From Selaginella moellendorffii (lineage: Eukaryota; Streptophyta; Lycopodiopsida; Selaginellales; Selaginellaceae): DNA of 64,000 nucleotides. Positions 1-12,100 of the stretch are shown here, piece after piece. A program made the position numbers and the translations under genes. Position 1 is the stretch's first letter; each line of letters starts with the position of its first letter. Below the pieces are notes generated by a model, which made no database searches, had not been told where the DNA came from, and saw nothing but the letters and a program-made list of their open reading frames with translations. The DNA is taken from positions 2,961,823 to 3,025,822 of the forward strand of contig NW_003314270.1 of assembly GCF_000143415.4 (NCBI RefSeq), written 5' to 3'.

Positions 1-1536
1 ATACGCACATCTGAGTTTCAAGTGTGGAACAAGGAAAATAACTCTGGCTTTTGGCGGATGTTGACGGTAAATCTTCCGTGCGTTTGTATCAGCAGCTCTA
101 ATTTTTCTCCCTATCAAATGTTTAGGTTCGAGAAGGTCGACATCCTAGAACTTGTGAAGAAAAGGTTCCAACGGTTGCCGAAGTTATGCTTGTAGTGCAG
201 GTGCGTGTGATGTTTCTTTTTTTTTTTTCTTTTTTTTTTTTTGACGATTCTGACTAGTACTTATCCAGGTATCTCCATCAGGTATTGCAAATGACGCAAA
301 GATGAAAGAATATGAGCGTATGGCCCGGGAACTTTCAAGCGCTGCTTTTAGTGCATCACCACCTGTTACACTCACTGCTTTACTTGTCCAGGTTGAAAGC
401 GTCACTCTTTATTTTTCCTGCTCTCAGCTTGCATTTCTAGGAACATGTGGGAGTTTCGAACGCTGCTCCTGCCGATGCTCCTTTAATTTCCTTGGCGATT
501 CCGGGCACAGAAGTCTCTGTACAACATATTCACGATTATATTGGCGATCTGCAATTTAGGATTTCTCCGACAGCATTCTTCCAGGTTGCCATATCTCCTT
601 TTTCTACTTGCAACTTAAAATGTATTTAATACAGGTCAATAGCTTTGCGGCTGAGAAGCTGTATGCGCTCGCTGGGGAGTGGGCTGGTCTTGGCCCCAAC
701 ACTTTGCTCTTTGATATATGCTGCGGGACGGGGACTATAGGACTGACGCTTGCACGCAAAGTTGGCATGGTACATAATAGATCTTAAAATCTCTAGACGT
801 GCCGTCTAATAACATTCCCTGGACGCTAGGTGGTGGGAATAGAGATAAATGCAGACGCAGTCACAGATGCCTTGACAAATGCGAAGCTCAATGACATTTC
901 AAACTGTAGATTCGTGTGTGCTAAGGTAACGCATTGTCATGTTCGACTGGTCTATTTATTTGTTCCTTGATTCAGGCCGAAGACGTAGTAAATAAGCTAC
1001 TCAATGAATACGAGGTCCTTCCCGAAGAATCTTCGGAAGATAATGCTATGGACACTGATAAGAAACGCTTCTCCAATGTAGTGGTGATTGTGGATCCTCC
1101 ACGGAGTGGTTTGCACCCAACAGTAAGTTTGAGTTCTTGCTCTCATTTTATTTGTTTAAACTCGATCTAAGTTTCTACCTGCGAACAGGTTACAAAGGCC
1201 CTTCGAGTACATTCACGGCTCAAGCGCCTTGTGTAAGCTCGATAGTATGCTTTTAGAGCGGTACGAAACTCACCACATTGTTTTTACAGGTATGTATCAT
1301 GTAACCCCGACACGTTGATCGCAAACTCGATCGAGCTGTGTGCTCCCTCGAGCACGGCTGACAAGCAGAAAAACGGTCGAGGCATGAACATCAAAGGCAT
1401 GAGCAGCATGGGCTATGCTAGGCAGCGAATGAAGAACATGCCAAACTCGGAGCCATTCAAGCCTGTGAAGGCCGTGGCCGTGGACCTGTTCCCTCACACC
1501 CATCACTGTGAGATGGTGATGCTCCTCCAGAGGTAA
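1..1536 (+). CDS. tRNA (uracil-5-)-methyltransferase, TRMT2/TrmA family (5' end outside window)
   Basis: SAM-dependent methyltransferase expected to make 5-methyluridine at tRNA position 54. Nine exons are readable: 1-66, 126-200, 269-391, 441-584, 635-769, 830-925, 976-1122, 1189-1232 and 1290-1536, giving about 358 residues that splice in frame. Visible family signatures in order are NNSGFWR near the start, the SAM motif FDICCGTGTIGL, VVIVDPPRSGLHP, then YVSCNP carrying the nucleophilic Cys, and near the C-terminus FPHTHHCEMV, where the Glu is the usual general base. All catalytic residues are present. The N-terminal RNA-binding part, which in plants can include a CCCH zinc finger, would lie before base 1. 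An extra loop before the C-terminal motif (MNIKGMSSMGYARQRMKNM) is typical of eukaryotic members. Family assignment is firm; the exact substrate is inferred. Confidence 0.93.
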
Positions 1537-2284
1537 AAGATTGTGTTCTGCGTTTTTCCAGTCTCAAGTCTTTTTCCTTCAGGTAGCTTTGATTATTCCC
1601 TCAACTTCCATTTCACGATCGCATGGGTATAGCCCAACTTCAGAAAAGCAGCTCGAGTAGTGGACAGGGATCACTTGTCTGCCAAGCAGCATTCATTCGC
1701 GAAAATTTGCTGGAGGACGTGCCAAATATTCTTTTTGGCAAAGCAACCTGGGAAAAGAGAAGCTCCCACAAGCCGTAAGAATCTGAACTACCGTTAGAAC
1801 AATGCGAAGATTCTTGTCCATGAGGAGGCAATCTTATCTAAGCTATAAAAACAGTGCTGAGATTTCTGTCCAAACGACTCTTCTTCTCTTGTTTTTTTCC
1901 TGTTTGGGTGTCGGTATAGTTGACAATTACACATTCCTGGTGCGTTGTTTGATCTGGTATCGAGGAGAAGTTTTTTTGACCCTTCAGGACAAGCATATGC
2001 TCTTTTCGTCCAAGGGTCAACAATTAAGGCTCCACCCAAGCGTAAGTGCTCGCGTGTTAAAACTCTGGAACGTTTTTTCTCTAGAAAATGAGAGAAAAAA
2101 CGGCATCTTCGGTCTCCCATATTCGAAAAGCTGCTCGCCACCCATGGAATTATTGGATTCCACTGTCAAATCACTCGCAAAAAGCTTTAAGTAATTCCTG
2201 ACCTGGCCACTCTCCATCCATCCTCGCCACCCGGCCACAATCTCATCACTCGCTTCACGATCAAGATCATCACCTACTTGAGCT
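1537..2284. other. intergenic, no gene recognised
   Basis: About 750 bases between the methyltransferase stop and the first FUSC-type gene. An open frame of 130 codons (1802-2194, plus strand) has no recognisable domain and low-complexity composition. The last 150 bases resemble the region upstream of the second FUSC gene (shared GCTCGCCAC, GGATTCC and TGTCAAATCA blocks around 2133-2175 and 5147-5190), so this is probably duplicated promoter. Confidence 0.5.
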
Positions 2285-4632
2285 ATGGCGGGAGCTATGG
2301 AATTGGACATCTGGAAATCCCGCCTTCACTCCTCCGCAAGAACAGGCCTGGCTTGTCTCATCGCGGCTGTGCTCCTCGAATACGCTCATGGCTACGTCAA
2401 GTGGACCTCCTTCCCGGCATTCTCTTTCGTTCTCTCGTTTGTCCTCCTCAGCGAATGCCCGTCGCTGGAAATGGTGATCCGAGACTCGTGGTCGGTGATC
2501 CTGGGTGCCATCCAAGGCCTCGTTCTGGGAATGTTCGTGATCAATCTCTTGGGCCCAACCGTGTCGATCTGGACGAGCCTCTTGTGTATCTTTTGGAGCA
2601 GCATGGTGGTGGCGTATCCATCTTTCTCCAGTCTTCTCACCAAGAGGATTGCGCTCACCGCCGTCACACACCTCCATGTAGTCGCGTACGCGAGGCAGGA
2701 AAGCATGGACAGGATATTCTACCCCCTGAAGCTGGGGGCGACGATGATGCTCAGTGTCTCGTGCTGTCTTGTCGCTCTCACTTTTCCCGTGCCAAAGCTT
2801 GCGTCCACCAAGGTGGGAGAATCCACTGAAAAGTTGTATTGATAGTTTACTATGATCATGCCATTTCCAGGTGAAGCAGCAGATCGTCCAATCCACCCGA
2901 GTGATCTCTCGAGCTTTTGATGCTCTACTTGCAAGTTTCTGTACCATGGAAAGATGTGGATGCCATTCTTTGAGATTCCAGTCGAAGTCTCTTGTTGAGG
3001 CTGGATCCAAACTTGTGTCGGATATACCACGCCTGGTACGTATTACATATTTTATATTCAGCTTGAAACTTTTTCCTTGGTTTCCAGGAATGCGCGCTTT
3101 TCTTCAAAGCCAAAGCTTTTGGAATCTCTGGAAAGAGGCTTGATAAGCTCATGCTGCACTTGAAAGCAATGGAGATGGCCAAGGTTATCTCCATTGATCA
3201 TGCAACCATAGTCTTGCTGGAGGATCCATTCACTCGGATAAGAGAATGGAGCAAATTGGTCTTAATGGCACCAGGGGGAACTGGAAACGATAAGCTCCTG
3301 GAGGATGGGACAGACATCATCGGCAGCTTGAATGAAGCTCTAGAGATTGCAGTTGGGTCTTTCGATACCAAAGATCCTTCGCAGCTCGAGGCTCATTTCT
3401 CGTGCCTTTTCTTCGTCCAAAATATGAGACTCTTCCTCGGCGCGCTAAAAGGTGGCACCTCAAAACCAGCACGGTCAATGCAAGATTTAAAGAGGGTCAA
3501 CGGTAGTCAATGCCAGCCTTGCAAAGGAGAGATCGATCATATCACGAATGATAGCAACGATAAACGCACGATCTCAAGATGGCTCCTTGATCTCTACGAC
3601 CGGGAGCAATTCATTCTCGCGCTCAAGATCTCACTCGCAATGGTCCTGGGAGCGTTTGCCGGATTCATGTACGATCGAAGCCACACCATCTGGACAACGC
3701 TGATAATCGGGATGGGATTTAACGCTCGCCGGGATGCCTCCCTGCGAATCTCAGACATACGCTTGCACGGAGTGGTGCTGGGAACGCTCTACGGTTACCT
3801 GGTCTCCTTCTACACGCTCAGATATCCAGCCATGATCTCCATCGTCGCCCTGGCAGCATGGATCGTCTTCACGAGCTTCATGAAACACAGTCGGCTCTAC
3901 GGGCCGCTGGGGAACGTCTCCGCCTTGATTGGCGCAATCTTTCTCGTGGGTCATCGCAAGAGAGTTCCTCTCGACCGGCTCGCCATGCTTCGGATGGCCG
4001 AGACTTTCCTGGGCATCGCAGCCTTCGTCGCCGTTGACTATCTAATCCTTCCAAGGCGAAACTCATCGGCTATGGCGAGAGCCAAAGCTACCGCGAGCGC
4101 GGACAAAATCAAGCGGTGCACGAGAGCAGCGGTCAGCGCGTGCGCTGACTGCGAGGACGGGTCAACGATGGAGGGAGCTGAACGGGATGCGGGTCTGGCG
4201 GTGGCGGAATTGGAAGCGCTTGTGGAGGAGATGAAGATGGAGCCCTGTGGAATGCATGATCTGCTAGAGGAGCGAGCGTTTACCAAGATCGTGAGATCTC
4301 AAAAGAGGATCCTCGGCTTGCTACAAACGCTTGTGATTTTCGCCCTGGAGCTTCGGAGAATCTCGGGATGCGAGCACCTCCAGCTGTCCACGCTAGATTT
4401 GCTGACGCTCAAAGAGGGTGGCGGCGACGTGGAAGACCAGTCTAAAGATGGCATTGACTTAGTTGACTCGTGTAGAACAAAGTTTCTGCTGGGCAGAAGG
4501 ACAGGGAGCTGGGAAGAAATCCTTGTCTCTGGGGCACTGGCATTCAATGTCCAGGAACTTCTGCTAGAGGTTTCAAAGATGGAGAGAAACATTCTCAAGT
4601 TGGTGAAGACAGGAAATGTTAAATTTATTTAA
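2285..4632 (+). CDS. FUSC / aromatic-acid-exporter-like membrane protein, copy A
   Basis: Plant relative of the bacterial fusaric-acid-resistance / AaeB p-hydroxybenzoate efflux family. Three exons (2285-2812, 2871-3035, 3088-4632) give 745 residues with phase-0 junctions. The first about 170 residues form one hydrophobic block (WKSRLHSSARTGLACLIAAV onward), a soluble helical linker follows, and a second hydrophobic block starts near LYDREQFILALKISLAMVLG and includes the conserved LYGPLGNVSALIGAIFLVGH. The C-terminal about 200 residues are soluble and helical. This two-half architecture is normal for the family. It probably sits in a membrane and exports aromatic or organic acids, but the substrate in plants is not established. 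It lies head to tail with a paralogue at 5311 that has the same intron positions, so the pair arose by tandem duplication. The ATG at 2285 is chosen because the next Met (codon 5) is also plausible but adds nothing. Confidence 0.85.
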
Positions 4633-5201
4633 AGTTCTTTTTGGATAGTACTTGCTGAGATAAATAAATGAGCAATTTTAAAAGTGTGATGCTGGATTGA
4701 TAAGTTAGTCTAAAACAACTGTTGGTGTAATACTTTACATTTTAAGATTGATAATGCTTTACAACTTGCCCAATGAGAGTAATTGCGCCACATTGAAACT
4801 AGACTATAGTTCAGAATCTACCGCACTTAGTGACGTCACTAGTTCTGGATGTAATAATAACAGAAAGTTAGAAATGAAATCTAAGAGCGTGATAAGTATT
4901 CACCCTCATCGTCCTTATCTCATTAGATCGTTGCTTGCTCATCGGTGAAATTGACACAATCCCAAATTGATATATATTCAATTTGATTCTTGGCCTGCAA
5001 GGTGATTCCAAGGATGTGAAGCTGGCTGAAAAGTAAAAATGAAAAGCTTGGGCTTTGGATTAGAATGTGATTTTCGTGAGTTAATAGTAGCTGTGAACTC
5101 CGGTAAAATGTTGAAAACGGCAGGTCCCCTGTAATCACAAAGTGGATGCTCGCCACTCACGCACTGGATTCCCGTGTCAAATCAAATCACACTTGAAAGC
5201 G
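4633..5201. other. intergenic between tandem FUSC genes
   Basis: AT-rich 3' flank of copy A followed by the promoter of copy B. No coding region is recognised. The part from about 5140 matches the upstream region of copy A. Confidence 0.5.
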
Positions 5202-5208
5202 TATAAAA
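5202..5208 (+). promoter_or_regulatory. TATA box of FUSC copy B
   Basis: TATAAAA about 103 bases before the ATG at 5311, a normal distance for a plant core promoter. The matching place upstream of copy A reads GCTTTAAGTAA and lacks a TATA box. Confidence 0.5.
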
Positions 5209-5310
5209 GTTCATCCTGGAACCGAAACCCCTGTGCCACCTTGAAAGGAAAGCCTCATTTTTCACGGGTCTCCCTGAAAAGACTAAAGATTTAACGGTTG
5301 TGGGAACCTG

Positions 5311-7842
5311 ATGTGGAAGTCCCGTCTCCTCTCCTCGGCAAGAACAGGGGTGGCATGTCTCATCGCCGCTTTGCTGCTGCAGTACGCGCACGGCTATGTC
5401 AAATGGACGTCATTCCCGGCATTCTCCTTCATCCTCTCCTTCGTCATCGTGAGCGAATGCCCCTCGCTCGCAAAGGTGATGAGAGATTCATGGTCTGTGC
5501 TCTTCGGCGGGATCCAGGGGCTCAGCCTGGGAATGCTCGCGATCAATCTCTTGGGGCCGAGCGTGTCCATCTGGACGAGCCTCATGTTCATCTTCTGGAG
5601 CAGTATGGTGATCGCCTACCCGTCTTTCTCCAATCTTCTCACCAAGAGGGTTGCGCTCACCGTCGCGACCCACCTCCATGTCATTGCGTACGCGAGGCAG
5701 CAAGACATGGACAGGATATTCTACCCCTTGAAGCTGGGCGCGACGATGGTGCTGGGCCTGGCGTGCTCCATCCTCGCTCTCACTTTTCCCTTCCCAAAGT
5801 TCGCGTCCGTTAAGGTAGTGTGATGTCATTGATGTGATCTTCTCGGTTGCGTGATATACAATGGCTTGTCCAGGCGAGGCAGCAGCTGATTCAATCCATC
5901 GAGATCATTTCGCAAGCGTTCGACGCACTGCTGACGATGTTCTGTACTCGGGAGAGATTTCAAAGGCAGTCCTTGAGATTCCAGGCGAAATCTCTCATGG
6001 AGGCAGGATCCAAAGTCATCCTCGAAGTCCACAACACAGTATGTATCCATGTACGCTTTCTGCCTTTTTATTCATCCCTATTCCCTTGAATTTCAGGACT
6101 GCTTTCTTCCGTTTGCGGTCAAAGCCAAGTCCAACTACGAGAAACAGGTCAACAAGCTCATGCAACATGTCAAAGCAATGGAGCTGGCCATGAACTCGAG
6201 CTCTTGCTCCGACCAGGAGCTCTCGGACTCTGCCAAGGCCTCGCTCGAGGAGACCATGTCACAAGTAAGAGAGTGGAGCAAATCCTTCGCCGCAAAGATG
6301 AATCATCCATCTGGCAAGGAGAGCGTGGACTCGGACAAGCTCCTGAAAGACGGAAAGGAGATCATGAGCCAAGCTCTCGAGACCGCGCTCTCGCTCCAAG
6401 ATCCCTCACAACTCCAAGCGCAGATTTGCGGCCTGTCCTTCGCACACAATGCGAGGCTTTTCCTCGCGGAAGCCACCACCATGCTACAGACCACACCGAA
6501 TCTAAGCAAGGTCCGGTCAACGCTCGACACTCCCGAGTCAACACCGGTCAGCGCGAGTCCGTGCTGCAAGCTAATTAGTAGCGTGGATCCAATCGAGGAG
6601 AGCAAAAGTGAGAAAGAGACCGAGTTTCACTGGGGGTTTTTCAGCCAAATTCTCAAGCTCTACGACCGGGAGCGATTCATCGTGGCGCTCAAGATCTCGC
6701 TGGCTATGGTGCTCGGCTCCTACGCGGGCTCCACGTACAACCGCTACCACATCAACTGGACGACGCTGATAATCGGGATGGGCTTCAACGCCCACCGCGA
6801 CGGCTCCTTCCGCGTCTCGGACCTCCGCTTGCACGGGATGGTGCTCGGCACCATCTTCGGCTACCTCGTCTCGTTCTACACGCAGAGCTCCAGTCCCATC
6901 TTCTCCATCGTCGCGCTCGCCGGATGGATCGTCTTCACCAGCTTCATGAAGCACAACCGCTTCTACGGTCCCCTTGGTAACGTCTCGGCGCTCATCGGCG
7001 CCATCTTCCTCGTCGGCCACCGCAAGAGAGTCCCGCTCGACAGCCTCGCCATGCTCCGGCTCACGCAGAGCTTCATCGGCATTGCTGCTTTCGTGGTCGT
7101 CGAGTACCTCGTCTTCCCGAGAAAGGTGTCGGTTCTCGCAAAGTCGACGCTGGCGGCGGGGCTGGCGGCGCTGGAGCGGTGCGCGAAGACGGTGGTCAGT
7201 GCTGGTGTTGACGTTGCGCGGTGCTGCTGCGAGAGGTGCCAGGGGTCCGCGCTGGAGGAGCTTGGGCAGGCGAGGCAGGAGGCGAGCTCCATCGCGCAGA
7301 AGCTGGGCGTGCTGGTGCAGGAGGCGGCGCTGGAGCCCTGCTGGACCGACCCGTTCCAGGAGAAGGCCTACGCCAAAATCTTGAGCTCCCATGCCAGGAT
7401 CCTCGATCTGCTGCAAGCGCTCGTCATGTCCATCCTGGAGCTGAGGTCCAGAAGGCTGCCCTGGTGCTGCAAGACACTCCAGGACCTCCAGGCTCCTTGC
7501 TTTGGCCCCGTGTTGGTACGGTTAGATACTGCTGGAGGTGGCGGAGACGTTGAGAGCCAGTCCGCGAGCGTAGATCTCGTCGACGTCGACTGCTGGAGCT
7601 CGTCAGTGGTTGATGCGTGCCGGTCCAGGTTCCAGGAGGTGATGGCGACGGCGGGCGATGACCGGAACTGGGAAGATACTGTCGTGTTTGGCGCCTTCAT
7701 CTTCAACGCTCAAGCGCTGGCGATGGAATTTGCCAAGATCGAGCGGAACGTTCTCAAGCTGGTAAATCTAGAGCGTGGGTCAAAGATCCACACAGTAGAG
7801 TTGTCAGAGAAGCTAAGTGCTCGTTACCTCTTTAAGGGATGA
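5311..7842 (+). CDS. FUSC / aromatic-acid-exporter-like membrane protein, copy B
   Basis: Paralogue of the gene at 2285. Exons 5311-5814, 5874-6038 and 6097-7842 give 804 residues; exon 2 has exactly the same length (165 bases) and phase as in copy A. The first membrane block is very similar (WKSRLLSSARTGVACLIAAL), as is the second (LYDRERFIVALKISLAMVLG, then FYGPLGNVSALIGAIFLVGH). Copy B has a longer middle linker, with an extra Ser/Pro-rich stretch before the second membrane block, and a longer soluble tail containing a Cys-rich insert (DVARCCCERCQG). Its GC content is visibly higher than that of copy A in the third exon. Its stop codon lies inside the last codons of the convergent protease gene on the minus strand. 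Function as in copy A: likely efflux or transport, substrate unknown. Confidence 0.85.
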
Positions 7843-9019
7843 ATCCACGTAGCATTTGAGTAGTCATTTTTGCTTGGATGTTGTAGATGTCACTGGACGA
7901 GAAATAGAAAGGTGGCGACTGCCCCCGGGTTAGATGCTCTGCGTAGGCGCAAATGAAGACACCACAGCTCGAGCCATCCGTCTAAAGACAAGCATCCAAG
8001 TTTTAGAACCAGTTCTTTACGTTTTTTGTGTCTTTGCCTGTTGCGGGATGTTGTCCACAACGCAAAGTTGCCAGTTCTGTACGCTGGTCATGCTATGTTT
8101 GTTTGCTCCCTCCTCACGAAGGTACTCATCGACCTGCCAAGCTTATTTAAAATCGAGGTAAAGGAAAGGTTGAACACACCGATTTCATGATACGAATGTA
8201 TGCCTTTGTTTTCGATTTGCACAGCAAAGAGTCGTAGTACTCTATCCGGTGGTTTTTGAGATGCGCCGCAACTAAAGACCTGGAAACAAAGAAATCAGAT
8301 GCTTTTGTCTCGAAAAAGCTTGGGCATAGTACCAGTGTACGTTGTTGTGGTTGACAGGAAACAAAAGAAGATCGTGGTCGAAAATGTTCTGTAAAGTAGC
8401 TACGTTCGGGAGATGCAAATCAAGATTGATTGGCTCAAAAAACTTCAAGCAAGGATTTGGGGAGTGAAACTCACAATGTTTTTCGTCCATCTACGCACGC
8501 CTTCGTATCCAGCGATTTGGAGCTTGGTGTAGAAAAAACTGCTGAAACAATGGGTTCGAAACCTGATTAGATCAAAGGAAAAACGAAGTTTTCAATCAAC
8601 ATGGAATGGAACGAATGATCGAAAGTCTTACTTTGAAGAAGAATTCTTGTAAAGCCTGTCGGAGCGAACCTAGAAGAAAATTCTCTATGAGGAAAAGAAG
8701 AATAACGAGCTGAGCTATGCTTTACCTTGATGAGCGAGAAGTAGCTGTTGATAATCTCACTGTTAAGCCACTTCCCATCCACAAGCAGCGCCAAATCCCG
8801 CCCAGCAATGCCCTCGCCATTTGGCAATTGCCAAATCGGCGCCGCATTCTCTGCCCTCGCGACTGATCCAAGAGAATCCGGCGCAGCGGCCGCATCCTTC
8901 TTCCTCTCCACGCGCTGCGCGGATCGAATTCGCGCCCTTCGCCCCGCTCGATCGATGCAAGCCAACCAGAAGAAGCGGAAGCGCCAGCGCCAAATTCTCC
9001 ACAGCCTCGCGGGCGCCAT
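7832..9019 (-). CDS. ULP1/SENP-type cysteine protease (SUMO-specific protease family, C48)
   Basis: Seven short exons on the minus strand (9019-8726, 8669-8632, 8562-8475, 8388-8333, 8279-8180, 8133-8038, 7981-7832) splice in frame into 273 residues. The peptidase C48 core is complete: DGKWLNSEIINSYFSLIK, then THCFSSFFYTKLQIAGYEGV, RRWTKNI, DLLLFPVNHNNVHW with the catalytic His, EYYDSL after it, DNIPQQTDGSSCGVFICAY with the oxyanion Gln and catalytic Cys. The expected Asp of the triad is the one in EYYDSL. The family removes SUMO from proteins or matures its precursor. The N-terminal about 70 residues are Trp/Arg/Ala-rich and unrecognised; the protein is short for a plant ULP1, essentially the catalytic domain alone. 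One exon is only 38 bases. One intron (8037-7982) begins with GC rather than GT. The stop overlaps the FUSC gene on the other strand. Confidence 0.87.
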
Positions 9020-9123
9020 AGCCAGAGAAAGATTTTAAAACCCTATCTTATACCCAAGCACTCAAATTCAACTTTTCTTTAAAGGTGACCGTGCTACAAA
9101 AATCTAGATGGAGATTTCTTCCT

Positions 9124-12100
9124 TTAGCTCTTCCATGGATCGCCTTCTCTCACCTCGGATGGCTCTACGACTACCTCGGCCTCGGTAGCTGGCGGCGGAG
9201 GTGGCGGAGCGGCGGAGGCCTCTGGCGGTGGTGGCGATACTCCATATCCTCCGGAGTATCCCTGAGAGTAATCCACTTGGGGAGCGCTGGGAGCGTTATA
9301 TTCCTCCTCCTGTCCGCTGAGAACTTGTCTGCCACCCAAAGCGACGCCGATCATGTCGTAGATTCGAGCACCGAATTCCGAGGCATTGTCAGGCTGAAAA
9401 GAGAACGATCATCGAGCGAATTAGATGAGGAAATGAGAGGAAAAAACGATGAACTGACCGTGAATCCGCTGGAAACGTGAGCCGTCTCGTACAGAAGCTC
9501 CACAATCTCTTGGGCTCTGGTGTCGTGTGGACTGGACTTGCATGCCTCCTGCGAAAGAGAGATTATTTAAGGACGTTCTAAGTGAAACGAGAAAATGCTC
9601 ACGTTTAGACTCGCGATGATGGGATGCTGGGGATTGATCTCCAGGATCCTCTTTCCACGCATGTAATCGAGCTGGCTCGTATCTCCCAACGCTTGGGCTT
9701 TCATAATCCTGAAAATATATGATGTGAAGAGACGAAAGATAACACACACAACCGAACCTTTCCATGTTGGCAGACCAGCCATGTTTGCCAGTGACAAGAA
9801 CACAAGGAGACGTGCTGAGACGATTGGAGATACCAACGCTGGCCACCTTCTCGCCCAGAATTTGCTTGATCCAGTCACAGCAGTACGTGAATTCTCTTTC
9901 AATTTCCTGCTCCTTGGCTTCGTCCGCAGCACCTGGAAAAAAAGGTTATGAAGAAGCTTAAATCTAACCACGGCTTACCAAGATCGAGGTCTTCCTTGCT
10001 AATATCAACGAACTTCTTTTCCTTGTAAGATTGCAGGCTGGTAAGAGCAACCTCATCGATAGGATCCACAAGGAACAGAACCTACAAGTGAGGGAATTTA
10101 GTACCATGAAAAGTAGTGTATAAAACGTACCTCGTAGTCCCGCGCTAGCAATTGCTCAAGAAAAGGCGCACTCTTGCAGCTCTTCACAGTATCTGCCGCA
10201 ATGAAGTAGATAGCATTTTGTTCAGGCTTCATGTTGCGAATGTAATCATCCAGGTTCGTCATTTCCTCCTCGTTTTTGGACGAGAAGAACCGCAAGAGCG
10301 GAGCAAGCCTCTTGTGGTTGTTTGCATCTTCTATGCATCCGAGCTTGATGTTCTTGCTGAAACATGTCCAAAAGATCTTGTAGTCCTGAACCAAGAAAAA
10401 AGTATCAGCACAAGTCCTAGCAAAAGTCAGCAAGTGGAGCTACCTCCTTCTTTTCCCTGTTGGCAATTTCGTCCAGCAGATCAAAAGACTTTCTGACAAG
10501 ACGCTTCTTCATTATACGCACCTGTCAGTTTTTAAAGTTAGATCCTAGAATCAGATTTCAAGTCAATTATCTTACTATTCTGCTCTCTTGAAGAATTTCT
10601 CGTGATACGTTCAAAGGCAAGTCGTTGGAATCCACAATACCCTTGATAAAGCTGAGATAGCGCGGGAACTTCATCGAAAGACAATCCCAGTGTTAGACAC
10701 AAACACAAAATTTGAATTTAGCTTACCAGGTCGCCCTCAAAAGAATCGGAAATGAACACCCGTTTTACGTAGAGCCTGATATTCTTCGTTTTCAGTCCTT
10801 GGTTTTCCTCGTGGGACAGTGGTGCCATACCAGGAACATACAGTAAACTTCTGAATTCGACTTCTCCCTGTAAACGCTGTTAAAGCAGAGAACGAACGGA
10901 ACTGACCTTTACCTCAGTAGTAAAGTGACTGTAGCCTAGAGGAGGGAGAAACTCTTTGAACGTAGTCTTAAAGAACTCCTTGTACTCTTCCGGATCAATC
11001 TCCTTTTGACTTCTCATCTATTACATTCTCACATATAAGAAAGCCTGGGGCAAACAAGATCAACACGTTACCCAGATAGGCTTTGTCTCGTTGATCAGCT
11101 CCCAGTCATAGACTTTCTGAGTAATGGTTTTCATTTTCTGAAACAATAGTGTAAGTCGAGATCAACGAAATGTCTACAAAACAGCGAGAAGTTCACCTTT
11201 TGTGGCGCTGGTGCCTCTCCTCCTTCGATGGCAGCAGACGCTGGATCAGCAGGAGGCGCCTCGGAAGCTTCTGTGTCTTCCACCTGATGAACGATTAAGA
11301 ATTGTATAGAAAACAAGACCAAACATCAAGTACCTCCTTCTCTACTGTCTTCTCTTGCCATGTGTAGATGGGAAAAGATATGAACTGAGAATAGTTTTTC
11401 ACCAAGTTCAAAATCCTCACTGGATCCGTGTACTCAAATTTATCATCCGCCTGCAACAGAAACAATTAAGCTCAACTCATTCTCTTAGCCAATCGCGGTT
11501 ACCTTCAGCGTCAAAGTAACGACTGTTCCTCGCGGAATAAGCTTGTCGGGGTCAGTTTCTTCATAGACCGAATAGTCGTTTTCATTGGCCTCTCCTTCCC
11601 AAACCCACTGTTTGTCCGACTTTGAATGTCTTGTTGAGACAGTAACCTTCATTAAAAAAAGGGGGGAGTTAATTCAGTTGATGTGTGAACCAGATAAAAG
11701 ACCTTACCCTGTTAGCCACCAGAAAGGCAGAGTAAAATCCAACACCAAATTGACCAATCAGATTGTTATCCCCGAGTGCAGCCTTATTTTCCTGCACGCA
11801 AGTATAATTAGCTGGGTAAATTTCCAGTCTACACAAGCCACATACCTTGATTGCGCTGAAAAACTTTGCAGTGCCACTCTGGGCGATAGTTCCGAGACTG
11901 TCCACAAGCTCTTGGCGAGTCATACCAACTCCAGAATCGCTGCACAGAGAAACAGACGAACATTAAAACCTGGAAAGGAAAATGCAAACTCACATGATGG
12001 TCACGGTCCCCTTCTCCTGATCAGCCTTGATTCGAATCTCCAGGTTGGGATTAGGATCCAAAAGGCTAGGCTCAGTGACGCTCAAGAATCGCAGCTTGTC

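Noticed and set aside
1802-2194. 130-codon open frame between the methyltransferase and FUSC copy A
   Set aside because: No recognisable domain or splice context; overlaps sequence that resembles the FUSC copy B promoter.
6571-7416. 281-codon open frame opposite FUSC copy B, and a similar 246-codon one at 2270-3010 opposite copy A
   Set aside because: Arg/Glu/Asp-rich composition is the mirror of a GC-rich membrane-protein gene; it follows exon codon bias and has no family match.
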